Assembly: GCA_023246225.1 (NCBI GenBank)
Contig: JAHFIV010000003.1
Coordinates: 1 to 56,591, forward strand
DNA from: a bacterium
GTDB lineage: Bacteria > Patescibacteriota > Patescibacteriia > SG8-24
DNA: 56,591 nucleotides
Direction: 5' to 3'
The translations under genes and the position numbers were made by a program. This document shows, piece by piece, positions 34,708-44,373 of this stretch; the first letter of the stretch is position 1, and each line of letters opens with the position of its first letter. Below the pieces are notes generated by a model. That model was not told where the DNA came from and did no database searches. It was given only the letters and a program-made list of their open reading frames with translations.

Positions 34708-36291
34708 TTAGATGAGCGAGCCACCGGTCATCTCGTCTGGCTGCGGAACACCGAGAATTTTGAGAATCGTTGGCGTAGTATCAGCGAGCATGCCAACAGG
34801 AGACATGAGCGATAGATCACCGAGCGGTGCGTCGCCGGATGGCGCGGCCTGCCCACGCCACTGCTCACCGATCACCAAAAATGGCACCGCGTTCGTACTG
34901 TGTTCTTTATCGAGCACGCCAGTCTGAAGATTGAGCACCTCTTCACCGTTGCCGTGATCCGCAGTGACAACCACCACTCCTCCGAGCGGCAACGCTGTCG
35001 AAACAATTTTTCCGAGAGAAGTATCGACTATTTCTGCGGCGCGCTTCGTCGCGTCAAAATTTCCGGTATGACCGACCATGTCAGCGTTCGCGAAATTCAC
35101 GATGATTACGTCGTATTTCCCCGCTTGTATCTCCTTCACGATGCGCTCAGTAATTTTTGGTGTCGACATCTCCGGCGCTTGATCGTACGACGATACGCGC
35201 GGTGATGGAATAATCACGCGCTCCTCGCCCGGATATTCTTCCTCGCGCATGCCGTTCAAGAAAAAAGTTACGTGCGCGTATTTTTCTGTCTCCGCAATGT
35301 GCAGTTGCGTAAGTCCTGCGTCAGACAACACCTTCGCAAGACAGGTCGAAATCATTTCCGGAGGGAATGCGACCTTTGTAGGGAGACCGCGTTCATACTC
35401 TGTCATGGTAGTGAACGACAGATCCTTCATGAACGTCCGCGGAAAATTCTTGAACTCTGGCAAACAAAAAGCGGAGGAAATCTGACGCGATCGATCTGGA
35501 CGAAAATTTGCAAACACCACTGCGTCGCCATCCTTGATTGGACCACTCGCTTTTCCATCCTTAGTGATCACCACAGGCTCAAATTCTTCGTCGTACACTT
35601 TTTTTGCGTATGACGCTTCGATCGCAGCAAGTGGATCATCAAACGTGGGAACACCTTCAGCGCCGATCATTGCGTGGTACGCCTTCTCCACGCGATCCCA
35701 ACGATTGTCGCGGTCCATCGCATAAAATCGTCCAGAGATCGAGCCCACTCGACCGACGCCAACCTGTCCCATCTTTGCAACCAAATTTTTTACGAAATCA
35801 ATACCAGTATTGTAGATCGTGTCACGACCATCAAGAATCACATGCACAACAACATCGCGCAGTCCCTGTTGACTTGCGAAATCGAGCAAGGCGGAAATGT
35901 GTTCATCTGAACCGTGTACGTTTCCTGGACTGACAATACCAAGAATGTGAAAGGTGGAATTTTTTTTCTTGACGTGCGTGGCAGCATCAAGAAACGCCTG
36001 GTTCTTCAAAAATTCTCCCGATTGAATCGCAAGATTGATGCGCGGAAACGATTGGTAGAAAATTTTTCCTGCACCGATCGTCAGATGCCCGACTTCAGAA
36101 TTACCCATCTCACCCCACGACAATCCGACCGCTTCGCCGGATGCACGAACGGTGACTGTCGGAAACGTCGTGACGAGCTCATCAAAAACAGGAGTACTCG
36201 CTGCAGCGAGAGGATTTCCCTCTCCCGACGGAGCGACACCCCATCCATCAAGAATAACGAGCACGAGCGGTTTCGGGCGCGATGCGGACAT
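34708..36291 (-). CDS. gpmI: 2,3-bisphosphoglycerate-independent phosphoglycerate mutase
   Basis: Glycolytic enzyme with two Mn ions, 527 aa. Visible: N-terminal LVILDGWG with metal Asp, the phosphoserine site in WGEMGNSEVGHLTIGAG, HVILDGRDT, GRFYAMDRDNRWDRV, FRPDR, KYAHVTFFLNG, NFANADMVGHTG and TADHGNGEE. Leftward, 33 bp after eno, probably co-transcribed. Confidence 0.96.
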   Translation of the reverse strand: MSASRPKPLVLVILDGWGVAPSGEGNPLAAASTPVFDELVTTFPTVTVRASGEAVGLSWGEMGNSEVGHLTIGAGKIFYQSFPRINLAIQSGEFLKNQAFLDAATHVKKKNSTFHILGIVSPGNVHGSDEHISALLDFASQQGLRDVVVHVILDGRDTIYNTGIDFVKNLVAKMGQVGVGRVGSISGRFYAMDRDNRWDRVEKAYHAMIGAEGVPTFDDPLAAIEASYAKKVYDEEFEPVVITKDGKASGPIKDGDAVVFANFRPDRSRQISSAFCLPEFKNFPRTFMKDLSFTTMTEYERGLPTKVAFPPEMISTCLAKVLSDAGLTQLHIAETEKYAHVTFFLNGMREEEYPGEERVIIPSPRVSSYDQAPEMSTPKITERIVKEIQAGKYDVIIVNFANADMVGHTGNFDATKRAAEIVDTSLGKIVSTALPLGGVVVVTADHGNGEEVLNLQTGVLDKEHSTNAVPFLVIGEQWRGQAAPSGDAPLGDLSLMSPVGMLADTTPTILKILGVPQPDEMTGGSLI

Positions 36292-36324
36292 ATTTGCGTT
36301 ACGCTACCATATCCTCTGCGCACT

Positions 36325-37584
36325 TTACAGAGAAACCTCGTCCTCAATCTCCATGAGACGATTGTATTTTGCCAACCGTTCACCACGCGAAAACGAACCG
36401 GTTTTGATGAACTCTGCTCGCACTGCGACCGCAACGTCAGCGATGAACGCGTCGGGAGTTTCTCCTGACCGATGTGAAATCGCGACCTTGTACCCGTGCT
36501 TCTGCGCAAGAAAAATCGCATCCATCGTTTCCGAAAGTGAACCGATCTGATTGTTTTTAATGAGAATCGCGTTCCCAACATGACGTGAAATCCCCTGCTC
36601 CAGACGACGAACGTTCGTCACAAACAAATCATCGCCAACGAGCGTCAACTTCTTTCCCAATTTTTTTGTGAGTGTCTCCCAATTATCCCAATCATCCTCT
36701 GCGAGCCCGTCCTCGATCGACATGATCGGATATTTTTTCAACCACTTTTCGTACATGAGGATCATCCCCGCCGCATCGAGCGATTTTCCGTCCACTTTCA
36801 TCACATACCGGCGCTTTTTTGCATCGTAAAACTCCGACGCGGCGATGTCCGCACCAAGCGCAACCTCTTTTCCTGGAGCATAGCCGGCTTCTTCGATCGC
36901 ATCGAGAATGAAATCAAACGCTTTTTCATTTTGTGCAAGCTTCGGTGCATACCCACCTTCGTCACCGACAGTGGTCGCAAACCCCTCTTTCTTAAGAATT
37001 TTTCCAAGCGCATGAAAAATTTCGCTCCCCGCACGAACTCGTTCGCGCATCGTCTTCAGTCGTGGAATCACCATCGTCTCCTGTATATCAAGAGAAAAAT
37101 TCGCGTGCGCGCCACCGTTTAACACGTTCACCATCGGAAGTGGCATCGGATAATCCGTACCTTTGATACCGAACGTTGTGCGAAGCGACTTGTAGAGCGG
37201 TACACCACTCGCAACCGCCGAAGTTCGCGCTGCAGCGAGCGACACGCCGAGTATCGCGTTCGCACCGAGTTTGGATTTGTTTTCTGTGCCATCGATATGG
37301 AGCATCGCTTCGTCGATTCTGCGCTGCTGCGACACTTCCATGCCTCGCATTTTTTTTGCGAGCACGTTGTTAACGTTCGCTACTGCCTTGAGTACACCAT
37401 TTCCACCATAACGATTCGGATCAGCGTCGCGAAGTTCAAGCGCCTCATGTGAACCGGTCGATGCGCCGGACGGTACCGATGCCTTTGCCGAAAAACCACC
37501 TTCAACGGTCACCTTTACTTCTACAGTCGGATTACCACGGGAATCCAGAATCTCTCGCGCTTTAATTTCGGTAATTTTTGGCAT
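36325..37584 (-). CDS. eno: Enolase
   Basis: Converts 2-phosphoglycerate to phosphoenolpyruvate, 419 aa. N-terminal REILDSRGNPTVEVKV, catalytic TVGDEGGYAPKL region, metal ligands in MSIEDGLAEDDW and LVGDDLFVTN, and ILIKNNQIGSLSETMDA plus ISHRSGETPD near the C-terminus. Upstream of gpmI on the same strand. Confidence 0.97.
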   Translation of the reverse strand: MPKITEIKAREILDSRGNPTVEVKVTVEGGFSAKASVPSGASTGSHEALELRDADPNRYGGNGVLKAVANVNNVLAKKMRGMEVSQQRRIDEAMLHIDGTENKSKLGANAILGVSLAAARTSAVASGVPLYKSLRTTFGIKGTDYPMPLPMVNVLNGGAHANFSLDIQETMVIPRLKTMRERVRAGSEIFHALGKILKKEGFATTVGDEGGYAPKLAQNEKAFDFILDAIEEAGYAPGKEVALGADIAASEFYDAKKRRYVMKVDGKSLDAAGMILMYEKWLKKYPIMSIEDGLAEDDWDNWETLTKKLGKKLTLVGDDLFVTNVRRLEQGISRHVGNAILIKNNQIGSLSETMDAIFLAQKHGYKVAISHRSGETPDAFIADVAVAVRAEFIKTGSFSRGERLAKYNRLMEIEDEVSL

Positions 37585-37621
37585 AGAAAAACAGTACTAA
37601 CGGGACTTATCTGCATCTCAA

Positions 37622-38452
37622 CTATTCAATCTCGTAGGTCAAGTTCACGGTAACGATGATCTCATTGCTCCCTGGCGCGATACTCGGCGCAGGCGCAGCG
37701 TCTGCCGCCATGCTGCCCATACCTCCTTTTCCGTAAAAAATCGGCGGCGGCATCGTTCCGCCTTGTGATTCATCGAACGAAATCACGCGACGCAACTTCA
37801 CATCTGCAACTGTCGCAAGTGCCTTCGCTTTTTCTTTTGCATTTTTCAACGCCTTGGCGCGCGCTTCTTCTTTTAACTTCTCCGGATCATCAACCGTGAA
37901 CTGAATCCCACCGATTTGATTCGTGCCGAGCGCTCCCGCCTTGCCGAGAATGTCACCGACCTTATCAAGATTGCGAATCTTTACGTGCACAGTCTGCGCG
38001 ACGGTGTAACTGCGCAGCGTCTGCTTGCCGTCGTTCCAGTTGTAATTCGGATACACGTTGTAGGCGGTCGTTTGAATATCGTTCTTGTCGACGTTCGCGC
38101 CTTTCAACTGCTCGACCAACTGATTCATGATCCGCGTGTTCTCTTTTTGTGCCTCGGCGACAGTGGATTTTTCAATGGTTGTACCGAGATCAACTCCCGC
38201 AACATCAGGAATACCGATAACTTTTCCTTCACCAGACACCGTGATCACGTTACGCTCGATCGGTACGCCGATAAAATTATACTGACGCGCTTCGTTTCGC
38301 GCCTTGAATCCGAGCCACGCAGTGAGCGCGAGAAGCGCGAGACACATGCAGATCAATTTTGCCTTCTTTCGCTCGTGCCAATCGTTCATGCCAGTGCTCG
38401 GTTCACGTTGCTCACCGCAACATCCACTTTTTTCGTTGTGCATATCATGCAT
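37622..38452 (-). CDS. SIMPL-domain (DUF541) membrane-anchored protein
   Basis: Protein of 276 aa with one membrane helix (about 33-50) and a SIMPL domain outside (ITVSGEGKVIGIPDVAGVDLG ... YNVYPNYNW ... LGTNQIGGIQFTVDDPEKLKEEARAKAL). The cytoplasmic N-terminus has CCG and His/Cys residues. Function of the family is unclear; a second SIMPL protein is encoded at 52797. Confidence 0.88.
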   Translation of the reverse strand: MHDMHNEKSGCCGEQREPSTGMNDWHERKKAKLICMCLALLALTAWLGFKARNEARQYNFIGVPIERNVITVSGEGKVIGIPDVAGVDLGTTIEKSTVAEAQKENTRIMNQLVEQLKGANVDKNDIQTTAYNVYPNYNWNDGKQTLRSYTVAQTVHVKIRNLDKVGDILGKAGALGTNQIGGIQFTVDDPEKLKEEARAKALKNAKEKAKALATVADVKLRRVISFDESQGGTMPPPIFYGKGGMGSMAADAAPAPSIAPGSNEIIVTVNLTYEIE

Positions 38453-38461
38453 AAAAACAAA

Positions 38462-39646
38462 TTATTTTTTTAAAACTTTAACGCCGGGTAATGTTTCTCC
38501 CGCAAGGAACTCGAGCATCGCGCCGCCGCCAGAAGATACGTGGTCCACAAACTGCGCCATCCCCGTTCGCTCCAAACATTGCACCGTTTCTCCCCCACCG
38601 ACCACACCGAACGCTTCCCCCGAAGACCGCGCGGCGATCACCCGTCCGAGCGCGAGAGAACCGTGGCTAAATTTTTTCACCTCGAACAATCCGACCGGTC
38701 CGTTCCACACTATCGTTTTCGCTTTTTTTAAAATGGTAGACCAAGCACGGATCGTTTCGACTCCCACATCGATGATAAATTCATCACGCCGTACTTCTTT
38801 TGGTTTCCGCACGATCGGCTGCGCGCGATCATCAAGTCGCTTCGCGGTGAGTACATCGATCGGGATCAGTACGTTCTTTTTTTTGAGAAAACGTTTTGCA
38901 ATTTTCACCTCTGCTGCTGTAACCGTGGAGCGTCCGGTTTGAAATCCTTTCGCGCGTAAAAATGCATTCGCCATTCCTCCACCAACCAAAACAGTGCTTG
39001 CCAACTTTTGCATGCGCTCGATCACCGGAAGTTTGTCGGCAACCTTTGCGCCACCGAGCAGCACCACGAACGGCCGCTTCGGACGCTGTAACAATTTACT
39101 GAGTTGTGTCACCTCTGTTTCCATGAGAAATCCAGCGACAGAAGGGAGAAATGCAGCGATACTGGTGATCGATGCATGATCGCGGTGCGCGTCAGCGAAC
39201 GCGTCGTCGACATACAGGTCGCCAAGAGATGCAAGCCGTCGTGCAAAACCTGCGTCATTCATTTTTTCTCCTTTGTAAAAACGAATGTTCTCCAACATCG
39301 CGATGCCGCCGTCTTTCAACGGGGAAAGTGCGCGTTCCACTTTTCCTACTTGTTCAAGATTCTCTTTTACAAACAGCACGTTCTCGCCGAGTCCTTTCGC
39401 AAGATAATTCGCAACCGGCGCAAGAGAAAATTTTTTTTCACGTCCTTCGGGTCGACCGAGATGCGCAACGATGATCGTTTTTGCTCCGCTCTTTCGTAAA
39501 AAATCGATCGTGGGAAGCGCGGCGAGAATACGTGAATCGGCGTCGCTCTTCACCTTTCCGTGAGCGATCGGCACGTTAAAATCCACGCGTAAAAGCACCC
39601 GTTTCCCCCGCAAATTCTTCTGCATTTTCAGCGTCTTTAGCGACAT
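38462..39646 (-). CDS. pgk: Phosphoglycerate kinase
   Basis: 394 aa, ATP-forming step of glycolysis. RVLLRVDFNVPI, the HLGRP substrate motif, LENIRFYKGE, FADAHRDHAS, VLLGGAKVADKLPVI, NGPVGLFE and the nucleotide loop VGGGETVQ are present. ATG at 39646 chosen; the longer frame would enter the adjacent repeat element. Confidence 0.97.
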   Translation of the reverse strand: MSLKTLKMQKNLRGKRVLLRVDFNVPIAHGKVKSDADSRILAALPTIDFLRKSGAKTIIVAHLGRPEGREKKFSLAPVANYLAKGLGENVLFVKENLEQVGKVERALSPLKDGGIAMLENIRFYKGEKMNDAGFARRLASLGDLYVDDAFADAHRDHASITSIAAFLPSVAGFLMETEVTQLSKLLQRPKRPFVVLLGGAKVADKLPVIERMQKLASTVLVGGGMANAFLRAKGFQTGRSTVTAAEVKIAKRFLKKKNVLIPIDVLTAKRLDDRAQPIVRKPKEVRRDEFIIDVGVETIRAWSTILKKAKTIVWNGPVGLFEVKKFSHGSLALGRVIAARSSGEAFGVVGGGETVQCLERTGMAQFVDHVSSGGGAMLEFLAGETLPGVKVLKK

Positions 39647-39656
39647 ATGATGCTTA

Positions 39657-39817
39657 GGAACCTCTGGAAAATTATATTCCAAACGGGAAACGAGATATTT
39701 TTTCTGCACGCTTCGATGAAGCGCCACAAGCGATGTGGAGCATCGCTGAGGACGCGGCGTCGGAGCGTGCGGGAAAAATAGCCATTTTCCGTTGGAAGAG
39801 AATTTTCCAGAGGTTCC
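39657..39817. repeat. MITE-like hairpin element, copy 2
   Basis: 161 bp with perfect 17-bp terminal inverted repeats GGAACCTCTGGAAAATT/AATTTTCCAGAGGTTCC. The interior is also self-complementary around GCGATG/CATCGC, so the whole can fold as one long hairpin. No coding capacity. Confidence 0.88.
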
Positions 39818-39882
39818 ATGGAGCAGTATACCACAAAAAACCGAAGCAAACCGGTCATTTTTGCATCATTTGCCGACTACTC

Positions 39883-39911
39883 TTGACAAAAAACGCCAAT
39901 TCGAGTATGTT
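39883..39911 (+). promoter_or_regulatory. Near-consensus promoter
   Basis: TTGACA (39883-39888), 17-bp spacer, TATGTT (39906-39911), about 70 bp before the 86-aa gene. Confidence 0.85.
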
Positions 39912-39980
39912 GTTCCAGAACAAGATCGCGCCGCGTTTGGCACGATCACCCCAACCCCGAGAGAAGAAGGAGACCGACCC

Positions 39981-40241
39981 ATGGGAGGCTCGAGCTACGA
40001 CACGGACGCAAACGAGAAAGTCAAGAACAACACCGGCGGCGACGCGAAGGCGGGCAGCACCGAGACCATCGTGACGCCCGCGAGCGACACGGCGGCGAAC
40101 GACGACGGAACCAAGACCGGCGGCGGCCCGGCGAACACCAACGACGCGACCCAGACCGGCGGCGCCCCCGTGCCGAAGCCCACCGACAAGGGCTCGGTCG
40201 CCAGCGTCACGCCGGAGGACGACCCGCCCGAAGCGGCCTAA
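39981..40241 (+). CDS. Small low-complexity Gly/Thr/Asp/Ala-rich protein
   Basis: 86 aa, no hydrophobic segment, composed of Gly, Thr, Asp, Ala, Asn and Pro with runs such as KTGGGPANTND and QTGGAPVPKPTDKG. Probably disordered. A perfect promoter, GAAGGAG before the ATG and a strong terminator show that it is a genuine short transcription unit. GC-rich codons unlike the neighbours. Function unknown. Confidence 0.75.
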   Translation: MGGSSYDTDANEKVKNNTGGDAKAGSTETIVTPASDTAANDDGTKTGGGPANTNDATQTGGAPVPKPTDKGSVASVTPEDDPPEAA

Positions 40242-40267
40242 CCCACAACCGCACCGGCGGCTACAAT

Positions 40268-40306
40268 GACTCCCCCTCGAGAGCTTCTCGAGCGGGAGTC
40301 TTTTTT
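40268..40306 (+). terminator. Intrinsic terminator
   Basis: Stem GACTCCC/GGGAGTC with an inner CTCGAG/CTCGAG stem, followed by six T. Confidence 0.9.
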
Positions 40307-40327
40307 ATCGAGCCGCAGTACATTCTT

Positions 40328-40460
40328 TTGTCATTCCGGCCACCTCTTTTTTTGTCATTCCGGGCCGTGACCCGGAATCCACAAAATAAAAAGACCAAAC
40401 GAGAAATCGTTTGGTCTTTTTTTACGTTTCTGGATTCCGGGTCACGGCCCGGAATGACAA
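40328..40460. repeat. Palindromic GTCATTCCGG-type repeat, copy 5
   Basis: Arms TGTCATTCCGGGCCGTGACC and counterpart flank AAAGACCAAACGA/TCGTTTGGTCTTTTTTT. Between the 86-aa gene and convergent ndh. Confidence 0.87.
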
Positions 40461-40463
40461 TAC

Positions 40464-41777
40464 CTAATCATTCCGCGTATACAACACTGTCCCCCGCCAC
40501 CACAACCGCACCGCGGTCCACGGGGGAAGAATGCCCAGGAAATACATCAACGTCGCTGCTTCGTGTAAAAACCACGCAACACTTCCTTTGAACTTGCGTC
40601 CGAAAGCGGTCGCGACCGCGTACTTTCCACCGAGCGGAACGACCGCGGGAAATTTCGGGAAACGAAATGCGACCGCGTCACCGCCAGAGACGCGCGACAA
40701 AACACTCTTGCCTGAAGTCTCCCCCATCGCAATCGCTGCCTGCGCGAGCCACGGCACCGGCTGCTTCGTCGAAGGATCGATGAGAAGCGCGGAATCACCG
40801 ATGACGTACACGTTTTGTTTGTTCGGCGCTTCGAGCGTCGGACCGACCTCCACACGAAACCCGCGCGCATCGAGCGACAGGCCGAGTGCTTCGAGCGAGG
40901 ACGACCCACGAATCCCACCGCACCAAAGAACGAGATCTGCGTCCAACACTTTTTCTCCCTCTTTTTGAAAATCACAGAGCAACTGATCGGTCGTTTCGCC
41001 CGGTTTGCATGCACGCGGCACGATCGTGACGTGTCCGAGCGCAACTTTTTTTACCGCGCTATCCAAATGCAAATGCACACCGAGGCGCATCAATCGTTCA
41101 CGCGCAAAATCCGAAAGCTCCGCACCCATCGCACCGAGCACGCGCGGCGACGCCTCAACAACCGTGATGTGAAAATCACCGACTTTCAGATGCCCCTTCA
41201 CCATGTGCTTACGAAGCAACATCGTGAGCTCGCAAGCGAGTTCGATTCCTGTGGCACCACCGCCACCGATCACAATGTTCAGCGTCTCACGCTTCCCCAT
41301 CTCCTTCATGTGCAGCATGTCGTGCACACGCTGGCGCACACGATCGGCATCATGCACAGTTTTGAGAATCAATGCATGTTCTTTCATGCCTTCGATGCCA
41401 AAATAATTTACCTCTGCACCGAGCGCAACGATCAGATCATCGAATCGCACGGGCGACATCACACCAAGTTGCACTTCGCGACGCTCCCAATCGATACCGA
41501 CCACGTGATCGTGCACGAAATCGACGCCCCATTGAGAAAAAAGTGACGCGCAATCGACCGTCACACCGGTGTGCAACAACTTCGCTGTACCAAGATTTTC
41601 GTGCTCAACAAAACCGCTCGCCGCTTCATACAAGAGCGGTGTAAAAACATGCACCGACGAACGGTCGATTACGGTCACCTGCACACCGTCACGATGCGCA
41701 GCGGCGATAGTACGCGCAGCGGCGATGCCACCGAATCCAGCACCGAGAATCACGACGGAATGTTTTTTGGTAGACAT
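40464..41777 (-). CDS. ndh: Type II NADH dehydrogenase-like FAD oxidoreductase
   Basis: 437 aa, single-subunit NADH:quinone oxidoreductase family. N-terminal FAD motif VVILGAGFGGIAAARTI, second nucleotide motif NIVIGGGGATGIELACEL, and FAD-contact VYVIGDSALLID. C-terminal hydrophobic, membrane-attaching region ending in LMYFLGILPPWTAVRLWWRG. Suggests some respiratory or redox-balancing ability, uncommon in reduced Patescibacteria. Just downstream of a metallophosphoesterase gene. Confidence 0.93.
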   Translation of the reverse strand: MSTKKHSVVILGAGFGGIAAARTIAAAHRDGVQVTVIDRSSVHVFTPLLYEAASGFVEHENLGTAKLLHTGVTVDCASLFSQWGVDFVHDHVVGIDWERREVQLGVMSPVRFDDLIVALGAEVNYFGIEGMKEHALILKTVHDADRVRQRVHDMLHMKEMGKRETLNIVIGGGGATGIELACELTMLLRKHMVKGHLKVGDFHITVVEASPRVLGAMGAELSDFARERLMRLGVHLHLDSAVKKVALGHVTIVPRACKPGETTDQLLCDFQKEGEKVLDADLVLWCGGIRGSSSLEALGLSLDARGFRVEVGPTLEAPNKQNVYVIGDSALLIDPSTKQPVPWLAQAAIAMGETSGKSVLSRVSGGDAVAFRFPKFPAVVPLGGKYAVATAFGRKFKGSVAWFLHEAATLMYFLGILPPWTAVRLWWRGTVLYTRND

Positions 41778-41785
41778 AGAGGCTC

Positions 41786-42679
41786 TTAGTAGATGACGTG
41801 CAGAAATGAAATCTCCGGCGGCTGAAACAACCGTGCGCGCGGACCGGACTCGCCGACTCCCGGAGTGATGAACAAAGTGATCGCACCCACAGAAAACGCT
41901 CCACGATCATAGTGATTGCCGAGTTTAGTCGGAATGCGCGGTACCGGACCGATGAGCGGTAGTCGTATCTGGCCACCGTGCGTGTGTCCCGCAATCACGA
42001 GTGGGACGTCATGTACCTCGGCTTGTTGTTCTGCGTCGGGATTATGCACGAAAAGAATAGGAATTTCGTTTGCATGCACTTCAGCGAGCGCTTTTTGCAT
42101 ATCAGGCTTGCCGTACTGAATGTCATCGAGACCGACGATGCGAAATGTCTGGCCATTTTTTTCGATCGGCACCGAACGATTGACGAGCGTTTGCACACCG
42201 TACGAACCCAACGCCTTTCGTACATCGACCGCTCCTGCGCGATAATCCCAGTTGCCGAGCGCTGCGTATGCACCGAGCGTGGAGCGAAGATCGCGCAGCG
42301 GTGGGAAAGCAGCGGTCCCCGCGATCGTTGTCGCGAGATCACCTGCGAGGAGCACTGCATCAGGATGGAGTGCGTTGATCCGATCGACAACTTTTCGCGT
42401 CCATTCAAGATGGCGGTATTTTCCGAGATGCAAATCTGAAATCACCGCGAGGTCGAGCGATCGTCCGGTGGCCTGTGAGCCCGCAGCGCGGAGATCGACC
42501 GAGTATTCCTTCACCACAAGCGATCGCGGTGCGATGAAACTCCCGTACGCCACAACCACCCACACAATCCCCGCGATAAAATGCAGCGGTCCCCATCCGT
42601 TTTTTCGCGTCACCACAAACCACACCGGCACCGCGCCGATCACGAACGCAATGACGAGATCAAAAACAAATTCGTACAT
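41786..42679 (-). CDS. Membrane-anchored metallophosphoesterase (YaeI/YkuE type)
   Basis: 297 aa. Two N-terminal membrane helices, then calcineurin-like motifs ISDLHLGKYRH, LLAGDLATT, GNWDYR, LFVHNP and AGHTHGGQIRLP. Members act on lipid A precursor-type or phospholipid substrates outside or at the membrane; the substrate here is unknown. Upstream of ndh, 8 bp gap. Confidence 0.92.
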   Translation of the reverse strand: MYEFVFDLVIAFVIGAVPVWFVVTRKNGWGPLHFIAGIVWVVVAYGSFIAPRSLVVKEYSVDLRAAGSQATGRSLDLAVISDLHLGKYRHLEWTRKVVDRINALHPDAVLLAGDLATTIAGTAAFPPLRDLRSTLGAYAALGNWDYRAGAVDVRKALGSYGVQTLVNRSVPIEKNGQTFRIVGLDDIQYGKPDMQKALAEVHANEIPILFVHNPDAEQQAEVHDVPLVIAGHTHGGQIRLPLIGPVPRIPTKLGNHYDRGAFSVGAITLFITPGVGESGPRARLFQPPEISFLHVIY

Positions 42680-42695
42680 GAAAAAATTGAACGTC

Positions 42696-43718
42696 CTACC
42701 TCAGAGAGCGACCAACGAGCGATGCCATCTCTCCAAGGCGACACGAATACCCCCATTCATTGTCGTACCAAGCGATAACTTTCACAAAATCACCATCAAC
42801 TACTTTTGTGAGTTCAAGATCGACGATCGACGATCGCATGTCGCCCTTGAAATCCGACGACACGAGCGGTTCTTCGGTCACGCCGAGGATTCCTTTCCAT
42901 CGTGCGCTCTTCGCTGCTTTTTTAAACACCGCATTGACCTCTTCGACCGTTGTTTTTTTCTTGAGAAGAAACGTGAAGTCAGAAAGTGACACGACCGGAA
43001 CCGGCACACGGAGCGCGATGCCGTCGAATAATCCCTTGAGTTCAGGGATCGTTTCAGTTACTGCGATCGCCGCACCGGTCGATGTCGGAATAATGTTCGC
43101 CGCGGCCGCGCGCGCACGACGGAGATCGTTCGACTTCCCTCCCGGTGGTGGACCGTCCACCAAATTTTGCTCCGCAGTGTACCCGTGCGTGGTCGTCATG
43201 AGCGCTTTCTTCACCCCGAACGTCTCATGCATAATCGCTGCAACCGGCGCGATGCAGTTCGTGGTGCACGATGCGTTGTTGATGATCTTCGGTTTGCCCG
43301 CACCTGTCGGATTCACGCCGAGCACGTGCGTCGGCACGTTGCCGCCTTTCGCCGGCGCAGAAATAATCACGCGCTTTGCGCCCGCAGTGATGTGCTGTCC
43401 CGCACCGACCGCGTCCGTAAATCTGCCGGTGCACTCAAGCACCACGTCGATCTTTTCTTTTTTCCACGGCAACTGCGTTGGATCTTTTTCTGCATACACG
43501 CGAATTTTTTTCCCATCGACTATGATGTGATGCTCATCATAACTCACCTCGTGATCGTACGTGCCAAAATTTGTGTCGTGTTTTAAAAGATACGCGAGCG
43601 CCTTGATGTCCGTGAGATCGTTCACGGCGACAAACTCCAAATCTTTCAACCGACCGAACGATGCGCGAAAAGTGATGCGACCGATGCGACCAAAACCGTT
43701 AATGGCGATGCGTGTCAT
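42696..43718 (-). CDS. gap: Glyceraldehyde-3-phosphate dehydrogenase
   Basis: 340 aa. NAD-binding INGFGRIGRITFRA, catalytic Cys in NNASCTTNCIAP, VDGPPPGGKSNDLRRARAAAANIIPTSTGAA and C-terminal WYDNEWGYSCRLGEM. Leftward and upstream of the metallophosphoesterase-ndh pair. Confidence 0.97.
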   Translation of the reverse strand: MTRIAINGFGRIGRITFRASFGRLKDLEFVAVNDLTDIKALAYLLKHDTNFGTYDHEVSYDEHHIIVDGKKIRVYAEKDPTQLPWKKEKIDVVLECTGRFTDAVGAGQHITAGAKRVIISAPAKGGNVPTHVLGVNPTGAGKPKIINNASCTTNCIAPVAAIMHETFGVKKALMTTTHGYTAEQNLVDGPPPGGKSNDLRRARAAAANIIPTSTGAAIAVTETIPELKGLFDGIALRVPVPVVSLSDFTFLLKKKTTVEEVNAVFKKAAKSARWKGILGVTEEPLVSSDFKGDMRSSIVDLELTKVVDGDFVKVIAWYDNEWGYSCRLGEMASLVGRSLR

Positions 43719-43756
43719 ACAGGCAATGAGGTGAGTTTATGTACAAAAAGTATAAC

Positions 43757-43783
43757 AAAAAACGGACGCAAATGCATGCGTCC
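43757..43783 (-). terminator. Intrinsic terminator of the NUDIX gene
   Basis: Perfect 7-bp stem GGACGCA/TGCGTCC with U6 on the minus transcript. Confidence 0.85.
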
Positions 43784-43793
43784 GTGTCGTCGT

Positions 43794-44312
43794 TTACTCG
43801 GTTGCTGCCGGCCGGTACTTCCACAACCGGTGCTTCTGCCAGAACTCCACGAACACCTCGTAGGTGAAGCCGCTGCAATCGTCCTCCTTGAGAGAGAAGA
43901 CGTCGACCCACTCGGCCTTTCCCTCATCGATGTCACCCGCGGTGATGTCGGTCGTGGTCGTGGCGCACTCCCAGATGTGCGCGAACACCTGGTACGCTTG
44001 ACGCTCCGGATCGAAGTAGAAGAACGCCTCCTTCACACCAAGGTAGTCGCCCGGCTCGACCGTGAGACCGGTCTCCTCGAGCACCTCACGCTGCAACGTC
44101 TCGAGCAGCTTCTCTCCGCGATGAGTGCCGCCGCCAGGCAACGAGAACAGACCGTTGTACTTGCCGCGGATGAGGAGGATCTCTCCCTTTTCGAAGCGGC
44201 AGATCACCGCGTACGCACCCGGACGAAGCCGGAGATCCGATCGCTTGACCAGCCTCTGATCCCCGATCACGGTGAGGCACGAAACTTCTCCGTCTTCCTT
44301 TCCTGTGGACAT
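43794..44312 (-). CDS. NUDIX hydrolase
   Basis: 172 aa. Complete NUDIX box GGTHRGEKLLETLQREVLEETGL (first G at about residue 67), so a nucleoside-diphosphate-linked substrate is hydrolysed with metal. ATG at 44312 is set by a strong AGGAGG 5 nt upstream. Own promoter (TTGACA 44368-44373, 17-bp spacer, CATGGT) and terminator. GC-rich codon use differs from gap next to it. Confidence 0.9.
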   Translation of the reverse strand: MSTGKEDGEVSCLTVIGDQRLVKRSDLRLRPGAYAVICRFEKGEILLIRGKYNGLFSLPGGGTHRGEKLLETLQREVLEETGLTVEPGDYLGVKEAFFYFDPERQAYQVFAHIWECATTTTDITAGDIDEGKAEWVDVFSLKEDDCSGFTYEVFVEFWQKHRLWKYRPAATE

Positions 44313-44344
44313 GCGGTCCTCCTTTTGTACGAGATCGCACACGG

Positions 44345-44373
44345 ACCATGACGAAAGGCCAGGGAAATGTCAA
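44345..44373 (-). promoter_or_regulatory. Promoter of the NUDIX gene
   Basis: TTGACA (complement 44368-44373), 17-bp spacer, CATGGT (complement 44345-44350). It overlaps the 3' end of the upstream HD gene. Confidence 0.7.

Larger units (their letters stand above)
39647..39980. other. Intergenic stretch with MITE-like repeat and a promoter
   Basis: The 334 bases hold a hairpin repeat (39657-39817) and the promoter and leader of the small 86-aa gene. No other gene seen. Confidence 0.8.

Noticed and set aside
39792-39980. N-terminal extension of the 86-aa protein from ATG 39792
   Set aside because: It would begin inside a MITE-like repeat and upstream of the consensus promoter; the SD and promoter point to ATG 39981.
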